Origin: a bacterium
Lineage (GTDB): Bacteria > Cyanobacteriota > Vampirovibrionia > Gastranaerophilales > Gastranaerophilaceae
Direction: 5' to 3'
DNA length: 42,382 nucleotides
NCBI GenBank assembly: GCA_017482685.1
Contig: JAFUMP010000016.1
Coordinates: 1-42,382 of the forward strand
The notes beneath the pieces were generated by a model, which saw nothing but the letters and a program-made list of their open reading frames with translations, made no database searches and was not told where the DNA came from. The stretch's first letter is position 1, and every line of letters starts with the position of its first letter. Below are positions 27,394 through 34,911 of this stretch, one piece after another. Position numbers and translations under genes: made by a program.

Positions 27394-28773
27394 ATGAAAA
27401 AAGTTTATATAGAAACAATGGGATGCCAAATGAACAAGTCTGATGCTGAGCGTATGTTCGGTATGCTTGAGCATTTAGGCTATTACCAAACAGAAGAACC
27501 TAAAGACGCTGATATGCTTATTATTAACACTTGTTCTGTAAGACAATTGTCTGAAGATAAAGCTTTTAGCGCAATTGGAGTTTGGGGTAAATGGAAAAAG
27601 GATAATCCTGACTTAAAAATTATTTTTGCAGGCTGTGTTGCTCAACAAGTTGGTAAACGTATTTTTGCTAGAGCTCCTTATGTTGATTTGGTATTAGGAA
27701 CTCAAAGATTATATGAGCTTCCAAGTTTAGTTAAGAGAATAGAAGCTGGAGAAAGAGTCGTATCTACTGATGAAGAACAATACGAAGAATCTGATATACA
27801 AATTAATCGAGTAAAATCAGTAAACGCTTGGGTTCCAATTATGGAAGGCTGTAACAATTTTTGCTCATACTGTATAGTTCCTTACACTCGTGGTAGAGAA
27901 CGCTCTAGAAATCCTGAATTGATTTTATCTGAGATTAAAAAAGCTCTTGCAGAAGGGTTTAAAGAAATTACTCTTCTTGGACAAAACGTTGATAGCTACG
28001 GAAAAGGTCTTGTAAAAACAGAAAACGGATATAAAACTACAATAGATAATGTTTGGGCTCAAGATGAAGAGGGTAAAACAATAAATCTTTCTTGGCTTTT
28101 AAGAAAAATTAATGCTCTTGAAGGTAAATTTAGAATCCGTTTTGTGACATCTTATCCGACTGACATTACTGATGAATTAATTGATACAGTTATCGAATTG
28201 GATAAAGTTTGTGAATACTTCCATATTCCAATGCAACATGGGGACGATTACACTTTAAAGAAAATGAATCGTAAATATGATTATGCTACTTATAAAAGAA
28301 TTGCAGATCACGTGCGTTCAAGAGTTAAAGACGTAACAATTACAAGTGATTTTATTGCAGGATTTCCTGGAGAAACAGAAGAACAATTCCAAACTATGCT
28401 TGATAGAATGGAAGAACTTGAATTGGATTATTCTAATACTGCAGCTTATTCTCCACGTGAAAGAACTGTTGCTGCAAAATGGACTGATTTATACGTAGAT
28501 GAGGATATAAAAACAGAACGTCTTGCAAGATTAAACGAAAAAAACAGAGAATGTTGTTTAAAATCTAACCAAAAATATCTTGGACGTGAACTAGAAGTTC
28601 TTATTGAAAATTTTGAGGGGGTAAATAATAAGGGGATAAGTGTGATTACAGGTAGGACGAGAAACAATAAAATCGTTCACATTCCACACGATAAGGATTT
28701 AACAGGCGAGTTTGTGATGGTTAAAATAACAAGAGCAAGGACTTGGTATTTGAATGGAGAATTAATAAAGTAA
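27394..28773 (+). CDS. miaB: tRNA-2-methylthio-N6-dimethylallyladenosine synthase MiaB
   Basis: 459 residues. It methylthiolates i6A37 in tRNAs that read U-starting codons. The N-terminal MTTase domain has the three auxiliary-cluster cysteines C11 (ETMGCQMN), C47 (NTCSVR) and C81 (AGCVAQQ). The radical SAM cluster is CNNFCSYC (153, 157, 160). FPGETEEQF and the C-terminal TRAM domain (YLGRELEVLIE to VKITRARTWYLNGEL) complete it. A segment around residues 205-230 is longer than in E. coli MiaB. GAGG precedes the ATG. Confidence 0.95.
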   Translation: MKKVYIETMGCQMNKSDAERMFGMLEHLGYYQTEEPKDADMLIINTCSVRQLSEDKAFSAIGVWGKWKKDNPDLKIIFAGCVAQQVGKRIFARAPYVDLVLGTQRLYELPSLVKRIEAGERVVSTDEEQYEESDIQINRVKSVNAWVPIMEGCNNFCSYCIVPYTRGRERSRNPELILSEIKKALAEGFKEITLLGQNVDSYGKGLVKTENGYKTTIDNVWAQDEEGKTINLSWLLRKINALEGKFRIRFVTSYPTDITDELIDTVIELDKVCEYFHIPMQHGDDYTLKKMNRKYDYATYKRIADHVRSRVKDVTITSDFIAGFPGETEEQFQTMLDRMEELELDYSNTAAYSPRERTVAAKWTDLYVDEDIKTERLARLNEKNRECCLKSNQKYLGRELEVLIENFEGVNNKGISVITGRTRNNKIVHIPHDKDLTGEFVMVKITRARTWYLNGELIK

Positions 28774-28784
28774 AGAATAAATCT

Positions 28785-28852
28785 TTGGGGGTAAATCTAT
28801 GGGGGTAAATCATAGGAGATCATCCCACCCCAACCCTCCCCATCCAGGGAGG
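28785..28852. repeat. Short direct repeats and a hairpin before the 148-residue gene
   Basis: GGGGGTAAATC occurs twice (28787-28797 and 28801-28811). They are followed by a C-rich run and a CCTCCC/GGGAGG hairpin (28835-28840, 28847-28852) resembling the hairpin at 11371-11387. GAAAGGAG for the next gene follows directly. It is probably a remnant of dispersed intergenic repeats. Confidence 0.55.
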
Positions 28853-28874
28853 AAACAAACGAAAGGAGTATATA

Positions 28875-29321
28875 ATGAAAATTCATCAACAAAATAGCTA
28901 CAATCCAAATATGAAAGCTCTGTATTTTATAAAGAGTGTTCCTAAAAAACTCGCAAAATATGAAAAACTTAAAAACAATGAAACCTTAGCCAATAACGGA
29001 ATCAAATTTATCAAAGATGAATCTGCAAAATTAACCCCTATTATGAGGGAAGCTTTTGAAGAAAACCGTTTTATTAAAAATCTAGCAGAGAGATTCGACG
29101 TATTTGTGGAATATTTAGGGGAGAGATTCGGCTTTGGTGCTTTTAGCTCTTCTGCAAATATACATGTAGTACGCAAAGGAGAAGAAGGCTGGTTACTATC
29201 AGATTCTTATATTTTTAATGCTCAAGATAGATACACTCCGGAAGGCGCACGTTATAGATTATTAGACAATATAGCCAGAGAAGATTCTGTTGACAAATCA
29301 ACATATCCACTTGGTAAATAG
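28875..29321 (+). CDS. Small protein of unknown function with NPNMK motif
   Basis: 148 residues with a strong AAAGGAG ribosome site. The N-terminus SYNPNMKALYF (8-18) is a variant of the NPNFKG-type motif seen in other proteins here. The rest is a helical, charged region (20-90) and a short mixed region with GEEGWLLSDSYIFNAQDRYTP. There is no signal peptide or membrane segment. A dense cluster of intergenic repeats follows its stop. I recognise no family. Confidence 0.7.
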   Translation: MKIHQQNSYNPNMKALYFIKSVPKKLAKYEKLKNNETLANNGIKFIKDESAKLTPIMREAFEENRFIKNLAERFDVFVEYLGERFGFGAFSSSANIHVVRKGEEGWLLSDSYIFNAQDRYTPEGARYRLLDNIAREDSVDKSTYPLGK

Positions 29322-29328
29322 TTTGTAG

Positions 29329-29354
29329 GGTGGGTAAAGCGAAGCATACCCACC
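29329..29354. repeat. Palindromic intergenic repeat (GGTGGGTA/TACCCACC)
   Basis: GGTGGGTA (29329-29336) and TACCCACC (29347-29354) enclose AAGCGAAGCA. This core, preceded by GTAG, resembles a short repeat I remember from the intergenic regions of many unrelated bacteria, cyanobacteria among them. Confidence 0.65.
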
Positions 29355-29380
29355 GCAGAATAAAACAAGAAAGTCTGTAG

Positions 29381-29397
29381 GTTGGGTGTAACCCAAC
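29381..29397. repeat. Palindromic intergenic repeat (GTTGGGT/ACCCAAC)
   Basis: GTTGGGT (29381-29387), loop GTA, ACCCAAC (29391-29397), preceded by GTAG like the repeat 50 bases upstream. It is a second type in the same nest. Confidence 0.6.
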
Positions 29398-29416
29398 AAC
29401 AAAAAAAAAGGGATTT

Positions 29417-29458
29417 ATGAAAAACGTAAGACAATCAAACATAAACATACATAAAGAT
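29417..29458 (+). repeat. Duplicate of the first 42 bases of alr
   Basis: Matches 29581-29622 (the alr start) with two mismatches in 42 bases. It has its own GGGATTT leader and an ATG. Read on, it gives a 19-codon peptide beginning MKNVRQSNIN that runs into the next repeat element and stops. It looks like the old alr start, displaced by insertion and duplication. Confidence 0.85.
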
Positions 29459-29465
29459 ATAATTA

Positions 29466-29551
29466 TGTCACCCTGAATTTATTTCAGGGTCTTAGTAGCT
29501 TATGACCTACACGCTAATTTGGTAAGATGCTGAAACAAGTTCAGCATGACA
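29466..29551. repeat. 86-base MITE-like element between the two alr starts
   Basis: The element begins TGTCA and ends TGACA. Its two ends form an imperfect 25-base terminal inverted repeat, and each end is itself a hairpin: ACCCTGAA/TTCAGGGT (29470-29490) and ATGCTGAA/TTCAGCAT (29527-29547). Where the two ends differ, the changes keep each hairpin paired. A copy of the right end occurs at 39279-39302. Closely similar palindromes are known to me from intergenic regions of many bacteria. Confidence 0.7.
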
Positions 29552-29580
29552 AATAAAAAACATAAAATAAGAAGGTTATA

Positions 29581-30699
29581 ATGAAAAACGTAAGACAATC
29601 AAACATAAATATACACAAAGATGCTTGGGTTGAGATTAATTTAGAACACTTAGCTCAAAACATTCAAGCTATCAAAAAAACTATTCCGCAAGGTAAAAAA
29701 ATGATGGCGATAGTGAAGGCTGATGCTTATGGACATGGCGCACAAATGCTAGCTCAAACGATGCTTGCATCCGGTGTTGATATGTTTGGAGTATCATCTA
29801 TTGATGAAGGCTTGGACTTACGTCAAGTAAAAATTAAAGCTCCTATTCTAGTAGTTGGTGCAGTTCCGACTTGGGCGGTTGAAACAGCAACTCTAAATGG
29901 TATCGCAATATCTATTTTTAATGAAGCTCACCTCAAAGCTTGCGAAGAAACTTTTAAACGTACAGGAATTAAACCTAGAGTTCACGTTAAAATAGATACT
30001 GGCATGAATAGGATTGGGGTTCGTGCAGAAGAAGCTGTAGAATTTATCCAAGAAGTAAATAAGGCTAAATTTTTAAGTTTTGAAGGTGTTTTTACCCATC
30101 TTGCAGCGGCAGAAGAATTTGAAGCAACAAGAGAACAAATTAATACTTGGAATGAAATAATTTCTCAAATTGATACAAAAAATTTATTATTACATATTCA
30201 AAATACTGCCGGAACTTTTGCTTATAATGTTGATTCAAACATGGTAAGAGTTGGTATTTCATTATATGGACTTTATCCGGATTTACCAACAGGGGTAAAT
30301 AAACCAAAATTAAAGCAAATAATGAGCCTTAAAGGAAGAATTACCAATATCCATGAGCTTCGTGCTGGTGAAGGTGTAAGCTATGGGCACACATTTACAG
30401 CTTATGAATCGACTCGTGTAGCAACGATTCCAATTGGCTATGCTGACGGAGTTTCAAGACTTTTATCAAATAAAATCGAAGCGGAAGTAAATGGTGAAAA
30501 AATTAGACAAATCGGAAATATTACAATGGATCAAATGATGTTTGATTTGGGAGATACAGAAGCACAAGTTGGTGATGTTGTAACTCTTTTAGATGAAAAA
30601 GATTTGTCATTGGATACTTGGGCTGAGATATTAGGGACGATAAATTACGAGCTAACTTGTCGATTAAAAGTAAGATTACCAAGGGTTTATACAAGATAA
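29581..30699 (+). CDS. alr: Alanine racemase
   Basis: 372 residues. It interconverts L- and D-alanine for peptidoglycan. The PLP lysine is K46 in VKADAYGHG, and the opposing catalytic tyrosine is Y268 in GEGVSYGHTF. IDTGMNRIGVR, THLAAAEE, MVRVGISLYGL and IGYADGVSR are conserved. The first 13 residues precede the family start (AWVEINLEHL). Their DNA is duplicated upstream, and this copy has AAGAAGG 6 bases before the ATG. A hairpin terminator follows. Confidence 0.96.
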   Translation: MKNVRQSNINIHKDAWVEINLEHLAQNIQAIKKTIPQGKKMMAIVKADAYGHGAQMLAQTMLASGVDMFGVSSIDEGLDLRQVKIKAPILVVGAVPTWAVETATLNGIAISIFNEAHLKACEETFKRTGIKPRVHVKIDTGMNRIGVRAEEAVEFIQEVNKAKFLSFEGVFTHLAAAEEFEATREQINTWNEIISQIDTKNLLLHIQNTAGTFAYNVDSNMVRVGISLYGLYPDLPTGVNKPKLKQIMSLKGRITNIHELRAGEGVSYGHTFTAYESTRVATIPIGYADGVSRLLSNKIEAEVNGEKIRQIGNITMDQMMFDLGDTEAQVGDVVTLLDEKDLSLDTWAEILGTINYELTCRLKVRLPRVYTR

Positions 30700-30702
30700 C
30701 TC

Positions 30703-30725
30703 AAAAGCTGGCATTGCCAGCTTTT
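30703..30725. terminator. Bidirectional hairpin terminator between alr and the 161-residue gene
   Basis: A 10-base perfect stem AAAAGCTGGC / GCCAGCTTTT with a 3-base loop sits between two convergent genes. A/T runs at the stem base serve either strand. Confidence 0.8.
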
Positions 30726-30742
30726 CAACTATCTTAGGTAAA

Positions 30743-31228
30743 TTAAAATTTGCATTGTTCAAGAATTTTTTGTATCCATTCTGGAGTTTTTGCACCTTGG
30801 ACTTCTTCTTTCATTCGATTGAAAATCTCATCGAATTTTCCTTGTCTTTGAATACCATCTTGACCTTGATATGCATCAAAATATCTCTGAGGTTGTCCTT
30901 TATGTCCTAATCGAGCTATATATTCTCCATTATCGGTCCATATTCTAGTTGTCTTGTTGTAAGGAGAACCACCAAATGCTGTTTCTATCAAACCTTTGTC
31001 GGTTTTTTGTTGACATAAAGACAAAGAACCATCTGGATAAAATATACCTTTAAGTTCATGACCATCATTTCGATGAACACGTTTGACAATTTGGTAACTA
31101 CCATCTTTAAAAGCCTTTTTCTCAAAAACTACAGTTGCATTTTTTAGATTTGTTTTAGGTACCCATTTTGTTGCATTTGTAGTTTTAAAAATTTGTAATG
31201 CGTTTTTAATTGATGCTAAATTTGCCAT
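30743..31228 (-). CDS. Small protein of unknown function
   Basis: 161 residues, AAGGAG ribosome site before the ATG. No signal peptide or membrane segment. A helical start (1-20) is followed by beta-like repeats with aromatic turns (KAFKDGSYQIVKRVHRNDG, GIFYPDGSLSLC, TTRIWTDNGEYIARL), as in small WD- or MORN-like sheets, and a helical C-terminus (EIFNRMKEEVQG, WIQKILEQ). I do not recognise a family. It is separated from alr by the shared terminator. Confidence 0.65.
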   Translation of the reverse strand: MANLASIKNALQIFKTTNATKWVPKTNLKNATVVFEKKAFKDGSYQIVKRVHRNDGHELKGIFYPDGSLSLCQQKTDKGLIETAFGGSPYNKTTRIWTDNGEYIARLGHKGQPQRYFDAYQGQDGIQRQGKFDEIFNRMKEEVQGAKTPEWIQKILEQCKF

Positions 31229-31512
31229 AGTTTTTCTCCTTTTCCTTTTATTGTTACTATTTTTTCTCTTTTTTTTGAAAGTCTTTTAATACTTTCTTCT
31301 TGATATCCCTGAGTAATTTCGAAATTCCCCGTGTATGTATATATAAAAACAATTAGTAATTCAAAATTGCCTAAAAATTCAATGTAAAACTTCTATTTTT
31401 CATAAAATATGGAAATATCAATACATTCCAGCTTTACAAAACTTAATATATTATGATTTAGTAGGTTGATTTTTTATAAAAAATAGATGTATTACTTCTA
31501 AAAGGCTTAAGA

Positions 31513-31842
31513 ATGAACTTAAAAAAAGAACTTGGTGAAAAAATAAAACGTGTCCGCAAGCAAAGAAACCTAACACAAGAAGAACTTGCGGAAATGATTG
31601 ATATATCACCTAGAAGTCTAAGTAATATTGAAGTAGGGGCTTGTTTTGTTAAATCTGAAACTCTAGAAAAAATTATTGAATCATTAAATATTTCAACAGA
31701 AGAATTATTTGCTAATAACCATATAAAAACAAAAAACGAACTAATTTGTGAGATTGATAAATTCATTAATAAAGCAAAAAACGATACTAAGACTTTAGAA
31801 AAAATCTACAAAATATTGAAATGTTTAGTTGAAGATTTATAA
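31513..31842 (+). CDS. XRE-family helix-turn-helix regulator
   Basis: 109 residues. The HTH domain occupies about 5-62: LGEKIKRVRKQRNLTQEELAEMIDISPRSLSNIEVG with recognition helix SPRSLSNIE, then a helix ending EELFAN. The C-terminal 45 residues are a charged helix likely to dimerise. AAAAGG lies 8 bases before the ATG. The 284-base gap upstream is AT-rich, without a gene I can support. Targets unknown; autoregulation is usual in this family. Confidence 0.85.
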   Translation: MNLKKELGEKIKRVRKQRNLTQEELAEMIDISPRSLSNIEVGACFVKSETLEKIIESLNISTEELFANNHIKTKNELICEIDKFINKAKNDTKTLEKIYKILKCLVEDL

Positions 31843-31849
31843 ATAATAT

Positions 31850-33058
31850 TTAACCAACAATTGCTTTATAAATAAGCTCAGAAGCCCTTACTATAAACTC
31901 TTTTCCTTGATAAGCGTTATGAGGACGTTTAGCTAAAATAACTACAATATACTTTTTCCCATTTGGTGCAAATACAATACCCGCATCACCTAACATTGTT
32001 CCAATATCACCTGTTTTATGAATAAATAATGCACCTTCGCCTAAACCTGCTTTAATAAGCCTATCATTTTTTACATGGCTCATATAGTCAATAATATATT
32101 CTCTTGAATTAATATTCAAAAATCCTGGATTATCTAAATTATAAAGAATTTTTGCCATATCCAAAGCTGTTGTTTTATTTGTACCATTTAAATCTGGAAG
32201 CCAGGTTCTAACATAGGTTTTTGAAATTCCCCAATCTCTTAAACCAACATTTACATCATCCATTCCACCCATTTTAGCCATAATCATATTAGTAGATGTA
32301 TTATCGGAATCTTGTATCATAATTTTTGCAAGATAATCCATTGTATAATTTCTGTTAGCTTGCGAATATTGTAAATTTCCAGAACCAGAAGAACGATACT
32401 GCTCAATCATTTTCATTTCATCATATATCGTAAACTGGTTTGCCTCTATTGACTTAAACATCCTTACTAAAACTGGCACCTTAATAATGCTTGCTGCTGG
32501 ATAAATCTTATCAGCATTTATATCAACATACTGACCTTGATCATATTCCCAAACATAAATAGCTGGTTTTATAGTCGGATAGCTTCTCATTAAATTAATC
32601 AGCTGATCTTTTAAAGATTTAATTTCGGAAGTTTGATACATAGTCGTAACTTCGCTATGTATCTTTTGAATAGTTGGGGTAAGCAAAAGCTGATTATCAA
32701 ATAAATTGTTTGATAGATAATTTACAGTAGGGAATGCTAAACTATAAAGATTTACGCTTGTTGAATATGCGGGATTTTCTTTAGCTAAGACATTTTTATA
32801 TCCAATTTCTGTATCTAATTTTGTAGGGTAAAAAACTTGCTTTATCAAAGTATTATAGCTTGTTGGTAAAACAAAAACAGCAAAAGCAGAAAGAAAAGAA
32901 AGATTTACCAATAATCTAAACAATTCCAAGAATAGATTTTTCTTCTTTTTCTTAACCTTTTTTCTTACAACTTTACCAGTTCGAATGGGTTTCTCAACAT
33001 AATGTTGAGGAACAACATGTAAAGGTCTTGTATTAACTTGTTGGCGGTAAGCGTACAA
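31850..33058 (-). CDS. PBP-A-like serine D,D-peptidase of the class A beta-lactamase fold
   Basis: 402 residues starting at TTG 33058 with a strong GGAGGG 6 bases upstream; no ATG lies near. A basic cytoplasmic leader (28-40) and one membrane segment (about 45-65) anchor a periplasmic serine hydrolase. It has SIIK (S190, K193), SDN (251-253) and KTG (348-350). In the omega loop, WLPDLN (286-291) aligns with WEPELN of class A beta-lactamases, so the deacylating Glu166 is Leu287. The cyanobacterial penicillin-binding protein PBP-A of Thermosynechococcus has Leu at this place and is a D,D-peptidase, so a peptidoglycan role is more likely than antibiotic hydrolysis. The stop lies 8 bases from the convergent XRE gene. 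Confidence 0.85.
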   Translation of the reverse strand: MYAYRQQVNTRPLHVVPQHYVEKPIRTGKVVRKKVKKKKKNLFLELFRLLVNLSFLSAFAVFVLPTSYNTLIKQVFYPTKLDTEIGYKNVLAKENPAYSTSVNLYSLAFPTVNYLSNNLFDNQLLLTPTIQKIHSEVTTMYQTSEIKSLKDQLINLMRSYPTIKPAIYVWEYDQGQYVDINADKIYPAASIIKVPVLVRMFKSIEANQFTIYDEMKMIEQYRSSGSGNLQYSQANRNYTMDYLAKIMIQDSDNTSTNMIMAKMGGMDDVNVGLRDWGISKTYVRTWLPDLNGTNKTTALDMAKILYNLDNPGFLNINSREYIIDYMSHVKNDRLIKAGLGEGALFIHKTGDIGTMLGDAGIVFAPNGKKYIVVILAKRPHNAYQGKEFIVRASELIYKAIVG

Positions 33059-33234
33059 TTGTATCCCTCCGAAATCCCATCCTAAGTAATCGTACCATTT
33101 TGTTAAATTTTATTAATCCTACAAAAAGGTGAATTAAAATTTGATAACAGATAAAATTAACCTTTTATATTAATCCTTTTTCTTAATGTTAAATCCAACT
33201 GGGCTACTAAAATAAAATTAAAAGGAGTCTATAA

Positions 33235-33561
33235 ATGAAAAAACTAACAATATTAATCTTATTTCTAACCTCCTCGTCTGTTTTCGCAAGTTGCCCTATT
33301 AACGAAGATGCAACAAGTTGTTCTCTAGCTCAATACCAACAGCAACAGCCAATGCAAAGAACATACTCACCACAATCTACTATTAAAGAGTTTGCAGGCT
33401 CTCCTGAGGCTCGACTAAAACCTTCACAAAACGAAGAACCAAGCAAAAACCTTAGAGATTTTGGTCCACAACCAGCCGATTACAGCTATAACACAAGCTG
33501 TCAGTTTGGCGTATGCAACCAATCAGGAGCTCCACAACTCTTTGAACAAAGAGGACAGTAA
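33235..33561 (+). CDS. Small secreted Cys/Gln-rich protein of unknown function
   Basis: 108 residues. Signal peptide 1-18 ending VFA, mature N-terminus SCPIN. The mature chain is Gln/Pro/Ser-rich and low in hydrophobics, with four cysteines in two pairs (SCPINEDATSC and CQFGVC), suggesting disulfides. AAAAGGAG precedes the ATG, and a very strong terminator follows 7 bases after the stop. Unknown function; probably periplasmic or surface. Confidence 0.75.
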   Translation: MKKLTILILFLTSSSVFASCPINEDATSCSLAQYQQQQPMQRTYSPQSTIKEFAGSPEARLKPSQNEEPSKNLRDFGPQPADYSYNTSCQFGVCNQSGAPQLFEQRGQ

Positions 33562-33567
33562 AACAAA

Positions 33568-33600
33568 AGAGGGGCGCTGCGAGTATCGCAGCGCCCCTCT
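33568..33600. terminator. Very strong bidirectional terminator
   Basis: A 15-base perfect GC-rich stem AGAGGGGCGCTGCGA (33568-33582) with its complement at 33586-33600 and a 3-base loop, between two convergent genes. This is by far the most GC-rich structure in an AT-rich region. Confidence 0.9.
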
Positions 33601-33614
33601 TGTTAAATTATTCT

Positions 33615-34007
33615 CTAGAGCATATTTTTTCTAATTCTTTCCTTCGCTCTTTCTATTTCTTTAATTCGTTTTTCAACAGCTTTCACTTGTTTTTTTAACG
33701 AATCTCTTTCTGATTTAATTAATTTATACTGCGCATCAACATCCGCAAATTTTGTTTTACAGTTTAATAATTCATTTCTTATATCAACTTGAGCATTCTC
33801 TAATTGAGCAATTGCATTTTGTATATTACCATTACCGATAGCTTCTGCTTCAGCTATAGCAGATACAGCTTTTGCAGAATAAGAACTTGTATTATTAACA
33901 CCATAAGATGTGTCATTAAAATTTAATGGCGTAAAAGCATTTCCATCAGCATAAACCATAGATGTTGCTGCGAAGATTAAAGCTAAAGAAATAAAGATTT
34001 TTTTCAT
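33615..34007 (-). CDS. Small secreted coiled-coil protein of unknown function
   Basis: 130 residues from ATG 34007, chosen because AAGGAG is 7 bases upstream and the signal peptide (ending VYA) then begins at residue 1; the ATG at 34043 would place 12 basic residues before it. After a short polar region (NDTSYGVNNTSSYSA) the chain is one long helix with heptads (about 45-128), rich in K/E. This resembles small periplasmic coiled-coil proteins. Family unknown. Confidence 0.75.
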   Translation of the reverse strand: MKKIFISLALIFAATSMVYADGNAFTPLNFNDTSYGVNNTSSYSAKAVSAIAEAEAIGNGNIQNAIAQLENAQVDIRNELLNCKTKFADVDAQYKLIKSERDSLKKQVKAVEKRIKEIERAKERIRKNML

Positions 34008-34158
34008 ACTAATTCTCCTTATAAAATATTTCTTTAATTTCATATTAACCTACTATTCATTTTTAAAAATCCTATATTAAATGTAAAAAATGCTTAACAT
34101 TATTCCAAAAACAAGCAATTATTTAAATAATATATACTTTATATATTTAGGAGAAACT

Positions 34159-34911
34159 ATGGCATTCTATAATTTTTTTGTAAATTTTAATATAAATTTT
34201 GCACAACCGAGATTTGGTGTTAATTTCGGTTGTTTTTCTACGCCTAATTTCTTTCCAACAATGCCATTTTTCCCACAATACAACAACATAAGCTTATTCA
34301 ATGGGCTTCCTTTTTTACAACAATACACCAACCCGAGCTTTATAAACCCACCAAGCATATTTAACTCACAAATAAACTTCCAACCACAATACAACAATAA
34401 TTGTCCTTACTTCAGCAACACCACAAATTATCTTGGAAATACCTCTTATGCACCAAACTTTGATACGTTTAGTTATACTACAAACGTCCAAGCTAGTTGT
34501 TCTATAAGCCAAAATCATTCTTCAAAAAATACATTCTTAAAAGAATATAACAAAAACAGAGGTGAAAAATTAGCCAATATAGCACTTAAAAATAGTGTTG
34601 GCTGGACAGAATACTGTGCGAAATATGTAAAAAAAGCAATAAAAGAAGCAGGATTAGGAGATTGCGGTGCAGGCCACGCATACCAAATGAGCAATATTTT
34701 AGCAAACAATCCTAATTTCAAAAAACTTTCATCAAACAATGTTAATGTAAAAGAACTACCAGCAGGTTGTGTATTGGTATATGACAAAGGAGCACAGGGA
34801 TATAGTAAAGAATATGGACACGTAGAAATTACAACAGGAGATGGTCGAGGAGTATCTGATGGCATAACTCAAAATCTCAGAAAACCAAGCGCTATATTCA
34901 TTCCAGTTTAG
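34159..34911 (+). CDS. CHAP-like hydrolase with an Asn/Phe/Pro-rich N-terminus
   Basis: 250 residues from ATG 34159, which has AGGAG 6 bases before it; the earlier ATG at 34090 has no ribosome site. Residues 1-115 are Asn/Phe/Pro/Tyr-rich and low complexity (repeated QYNN, NPSF, PNF), beginning with NINFAQPRFGVNFG. The C-terminal domain (about 130-250) has EYCAKYVKKAI (C153), PAGCVLVYD and EYGHVEI (H221), the Cys/His layout of CHAP and NlpC/P60 peptidoglycan amidases. No signal peptide is seen, so export would need another route. Overlaps the convergent porin-like gene by 4 bases. Confidence 0.7.
   Translation: MAFYNFFVNFNINFAQPRFGVNFGCFSTPNFFPTMPFFPQYNNISLFNGLPFLQQYTNPSFINPPSIFNSQINFQPQYNNNCPYFSNTTNYLGNTSYAPNFDTFSYTTNVQASCSISQNHSSKNTFLKEYNKNRGEKLANIALKNSVGWTEYCAKYVKKAIKEAGLGDCGAGHAYQMSNILANNPNFKKLSSNNVNVKELPAGCVLVYDKGAQGYSKEYGHVEITTGDGRGVSDGITQNLRKPSAIFIPV

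Noticed and set aside
29215-29448. Minus-strand ORFs over the repeat nest
   Set aside because: They arise from palindromic repeats and the antisense of the 148-residue gene; no ribosome site or protein-like composition.
29329-29551. CRISPR array
   Set aside because: The repeats are of different types, few in number and not regularly spaced, and no cas gene is near.
31850-33058. Annotating the class A-like protein as an antibiotic resistance beta-lactamase
   Set aside because: The general base Glu166 is replaced by Leu, as in PBP-A, so efficient hydrolysis is not expected.
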